Source of the DNA: Patagioenas fasciata
Taxonomy: Eukaryota > Chordata > Aves > Columbiformes > Columbidae
DNA length: 64,000 nt
NCBI RefSeq assembly: GCF_037038585.1
Contig: NC_092521.1
Coordinates: 149,076,605 to 149,140,604 of the forward strand
Direction of reading: 5' to 3'
Of the stretch, positions 62,185 through 64,000 are shown piece by piece. Each line of letters opens with the position of its first letter. Position 1 is the stretch's first letter. The notes below the pieces were generated by a model. It did no database searches and had not been told where the DNA came from. It saw nothing but the letters and a program-made list of their open reading frames with translations. Made by a program: the position numbers and the translations under genes.

Positions 62185-64000
62185 CTGTGAAATCTACAGT
62201 TCCTCTCTCCCTCCAAATGCCGTGTTTGATTACTGGACTCCAGGGAACGTTATGGAAACAGAGTTCAGTTACCTAGTATAAAAGAACTATTCTTCCTTGG
62301 CTGCCAGCAAAGAAAATATAACTGCTGTGTCATTCTACTTGACGACCTTAAAATGACAGTGCTTAGCAACGGAATATGAATACGAAGAGGAGTGAAGGAT
62401 TTCTGCCCTGTGTTCCTACCAGCTGCACCTGGAGAAGGAAAACAGATCTTTATACTACAATAGAAAGAGCAGCCAGGTATTATTCCTTCTTTTTTCCTTT
62501 GTCTTGTTTTTACTAATGGTGATTTTTCCCATTCTCAAAATGAGAAGATTTTTTTATAACAAATTATGGGAAAGATGGAGTAAGGAAGAAAAACAAATTC
62601 TGGTTTCTTTCATCTTTTTCCATCTATTGGCACAAAAGAAGAGTATTACCACTGTCCCAACAAAAGTATATTCCTTGTCCCACATACCAGAGAGCATCTC
62701 TGCAATTCCAGCATGCAAAATGAAGAGGTTTTTGTCAATTTCACCTGACTTGTGTGTCTTCCAACCAGACTAACCAGGAGCAGAAGCAGCAGCACAGTTC
62801 CTTGCTCTGGGATTTTCTGCGGTACATATGGGTGGGTGCCAAAGGCTCATGCAAATCCTACGAACAAACCTTTCACATGCAGAGCCACAGATACTGGTGT
62901 GTGCTAGGGGGACAGGAGGAGACATCCCTGAAATCAACGTTTAGAACATCAGTGTCAGGCTGAGGAACAAAAGCCCTCTCCATGAGCTGATACACAGTGT
63001 GAGGCTGTTGCCAGTGATACACAATAACAGGCCTACATTTGGTCTTTGCAGGGCTGCGTTCACACTGCAGTTCAAACAACTACTTTTAATGGCCTACAAA
63101 ATACTCCTGACTCAGTGAGGAAAATGAGAACGATAACCCCTGGAGTTTGGAGAAAGGTAGAGGAGCAGGCTCAGCTAGTCTGGAGCCTTTCTTCTTCAGA
63201 AGACTCATATCACACAAGGAGGACACGCCACTAGGGAGAGAGATGAAAGGACTTACTCTTTCTCATTGAACTTAACTTCCACTCCAAGCTATATAAAGAC
63301 TTCAAAACTTGAAGTATCCATATCCCAGAGGAAGACACTTCAGTACTGTGTGTTCTGCAGTCTTCACAGACTTCGGAGTCAAATTGCCAGCATGCCCATT
63401 TGCCATGTTCATTCCTCAAAGGTTGTTTGCACTAATCTTTACTCAAATGACCAATCGTTAGGTATTACTGAAGTATCTGATACAAATTTTCAGTTTTCTC
63501 ATAGCAACCTACAGGTTACTTTTAAGGTTGATACCAAAAATTAAGAGAATATCAAGATATAAGTGGAATTTCATGGTTTGTTGAAATTTGTGTATTTGGA
63601 TTGCCAGTGGGAGTAAAAGAAAGAAGCTTCCCAGCCAAAGGCAAAGTGAGAGATCGGGTGTTAGTGGCAGACCCTTTTCATCAGAATGAAGAAAGGAAGA
63701 CCCTAAACCTCAGGTCAAGGTCTCTCTATGTTAACTCTCATTACTTGTCTGATGGCAGCAGGTAAACTGAATCTCAAGAATTTAGGCTGGAGGAGACAAG
63801 TGTAAACAGTGAACATGCAGCCAATCAGTAACACACTGGCTCTAACGAAATACATTAAATTTTAGCACTCATTTTTAAAATGCAACAAAAGGCACTTGAA
63901 AATTCTGTCCTAATATCCACTAAAGTTTCCTATGTAATATGAGCTTTCAGGACTACAGCGAACCTGATTTCTGTCTCCTACAGCCTGACTTCTATATGGG

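Larger units (their letters stand above)
48895..64000 (-). other. NEBL: NEBL upstream intron, running off the right edge
   Basis: The linker exon starts in phase 1, so another NEBL exon must lie upstream. I searched by eye for the preceding nebulette segments (end of the nebulin repeats and the linker after them) and saw none, so this looks like intron throughout. It holds two CR1 fragments (54214-54402, 54566-54750), a G10A11 tract, a pyrimidine microsatellite (56654-56729) and three candidate exons listed separately. All other open frames are short and unlike known families. Confidence 0.6.

Noticed and set aside
1..64000. CRISPR arrays, operons, phage or bacterial genes, tRNA or rRNA genes
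   Set aside because: No regularly spaced repeats, ribosome-binding-site-led gene runs or tRNA/rRNA signatures were seen; CR1, LTR and split exons show vertebrate nuclear DNA.
48895..64000. Further NEBL exons (nebulin repeats or upstream linker)
   Set aside because: I looked for the expected preceding segment in matching phase with a donor and found none; a profile search could still reveal a diverged one.

Overview
The window looks like AT-rich bird nuclear DNA. The main sign is five to six copies of CR1, the avian LINE: two long copies at about 19000-20410 and 34490-35822, and shorter pieces at 7195-7295, 7775-8062, 54214-54402 and 54566-54750. There is also one solo endogenous-retrovirus LTR at 4599-4935, and scattered microsatellites and A-tracts. 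Nothing points to bacterial, phage, plasmid or CRISPR biology, and long open frames are rare. I cannot name the species.

One protein-coding gene is clear. It lies on the minus strand and only its last two coding exons are present. Exon 48779-48894 encodes a Ser/Gln/Met-rich linker. Exon 43184-43360 encodes a complete C-terminal SH3 domain and the stop codon. Both have consensus splice sites and matching phases, and are separated by a 5.4 kb intron. I identify the gene as nebulette (NEBL), including its LIM-nebulette/LASP2 isoform, an actin-filament and Z-disc/focal-adhesion scaffold of the nebulin family. Earlier NEBL exons (nebulin repeats, LIM domain) are not seen, so 48895-64000 reads as one long intron or intron part, with the promoter beyond the right edge.

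Layout: 1-37 kb is intergenic-looking DNA beyond the 3' end of NEBL, with the LTR, four CR1 copies, a GATA/GAGATA microsatellite, a 32-bp perfect palindrome and a few possible conserved regulatory blocks. From 37.5 to 43.2 kb the DNA is AT-rich and nearly repeat-free; it holds the start of the NEBL 3' UTR, whose end I cannot fix. From 43.2 to 64 kb are the two NEBL exons and introns, with two short CR1 pieces and a pyrimidine microsatellite.

I found no clear new biological system. The leads most worth checking are short open segments that look protein-like and sit beside good splice signals: 36229-36474 and 50016-50331 on the plus strand (antisense or convergent to NEBL), and 57798-57925 and 62074-62184 on the minus strand inside the NEBL intron. 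They are candidates only; all could be chance.
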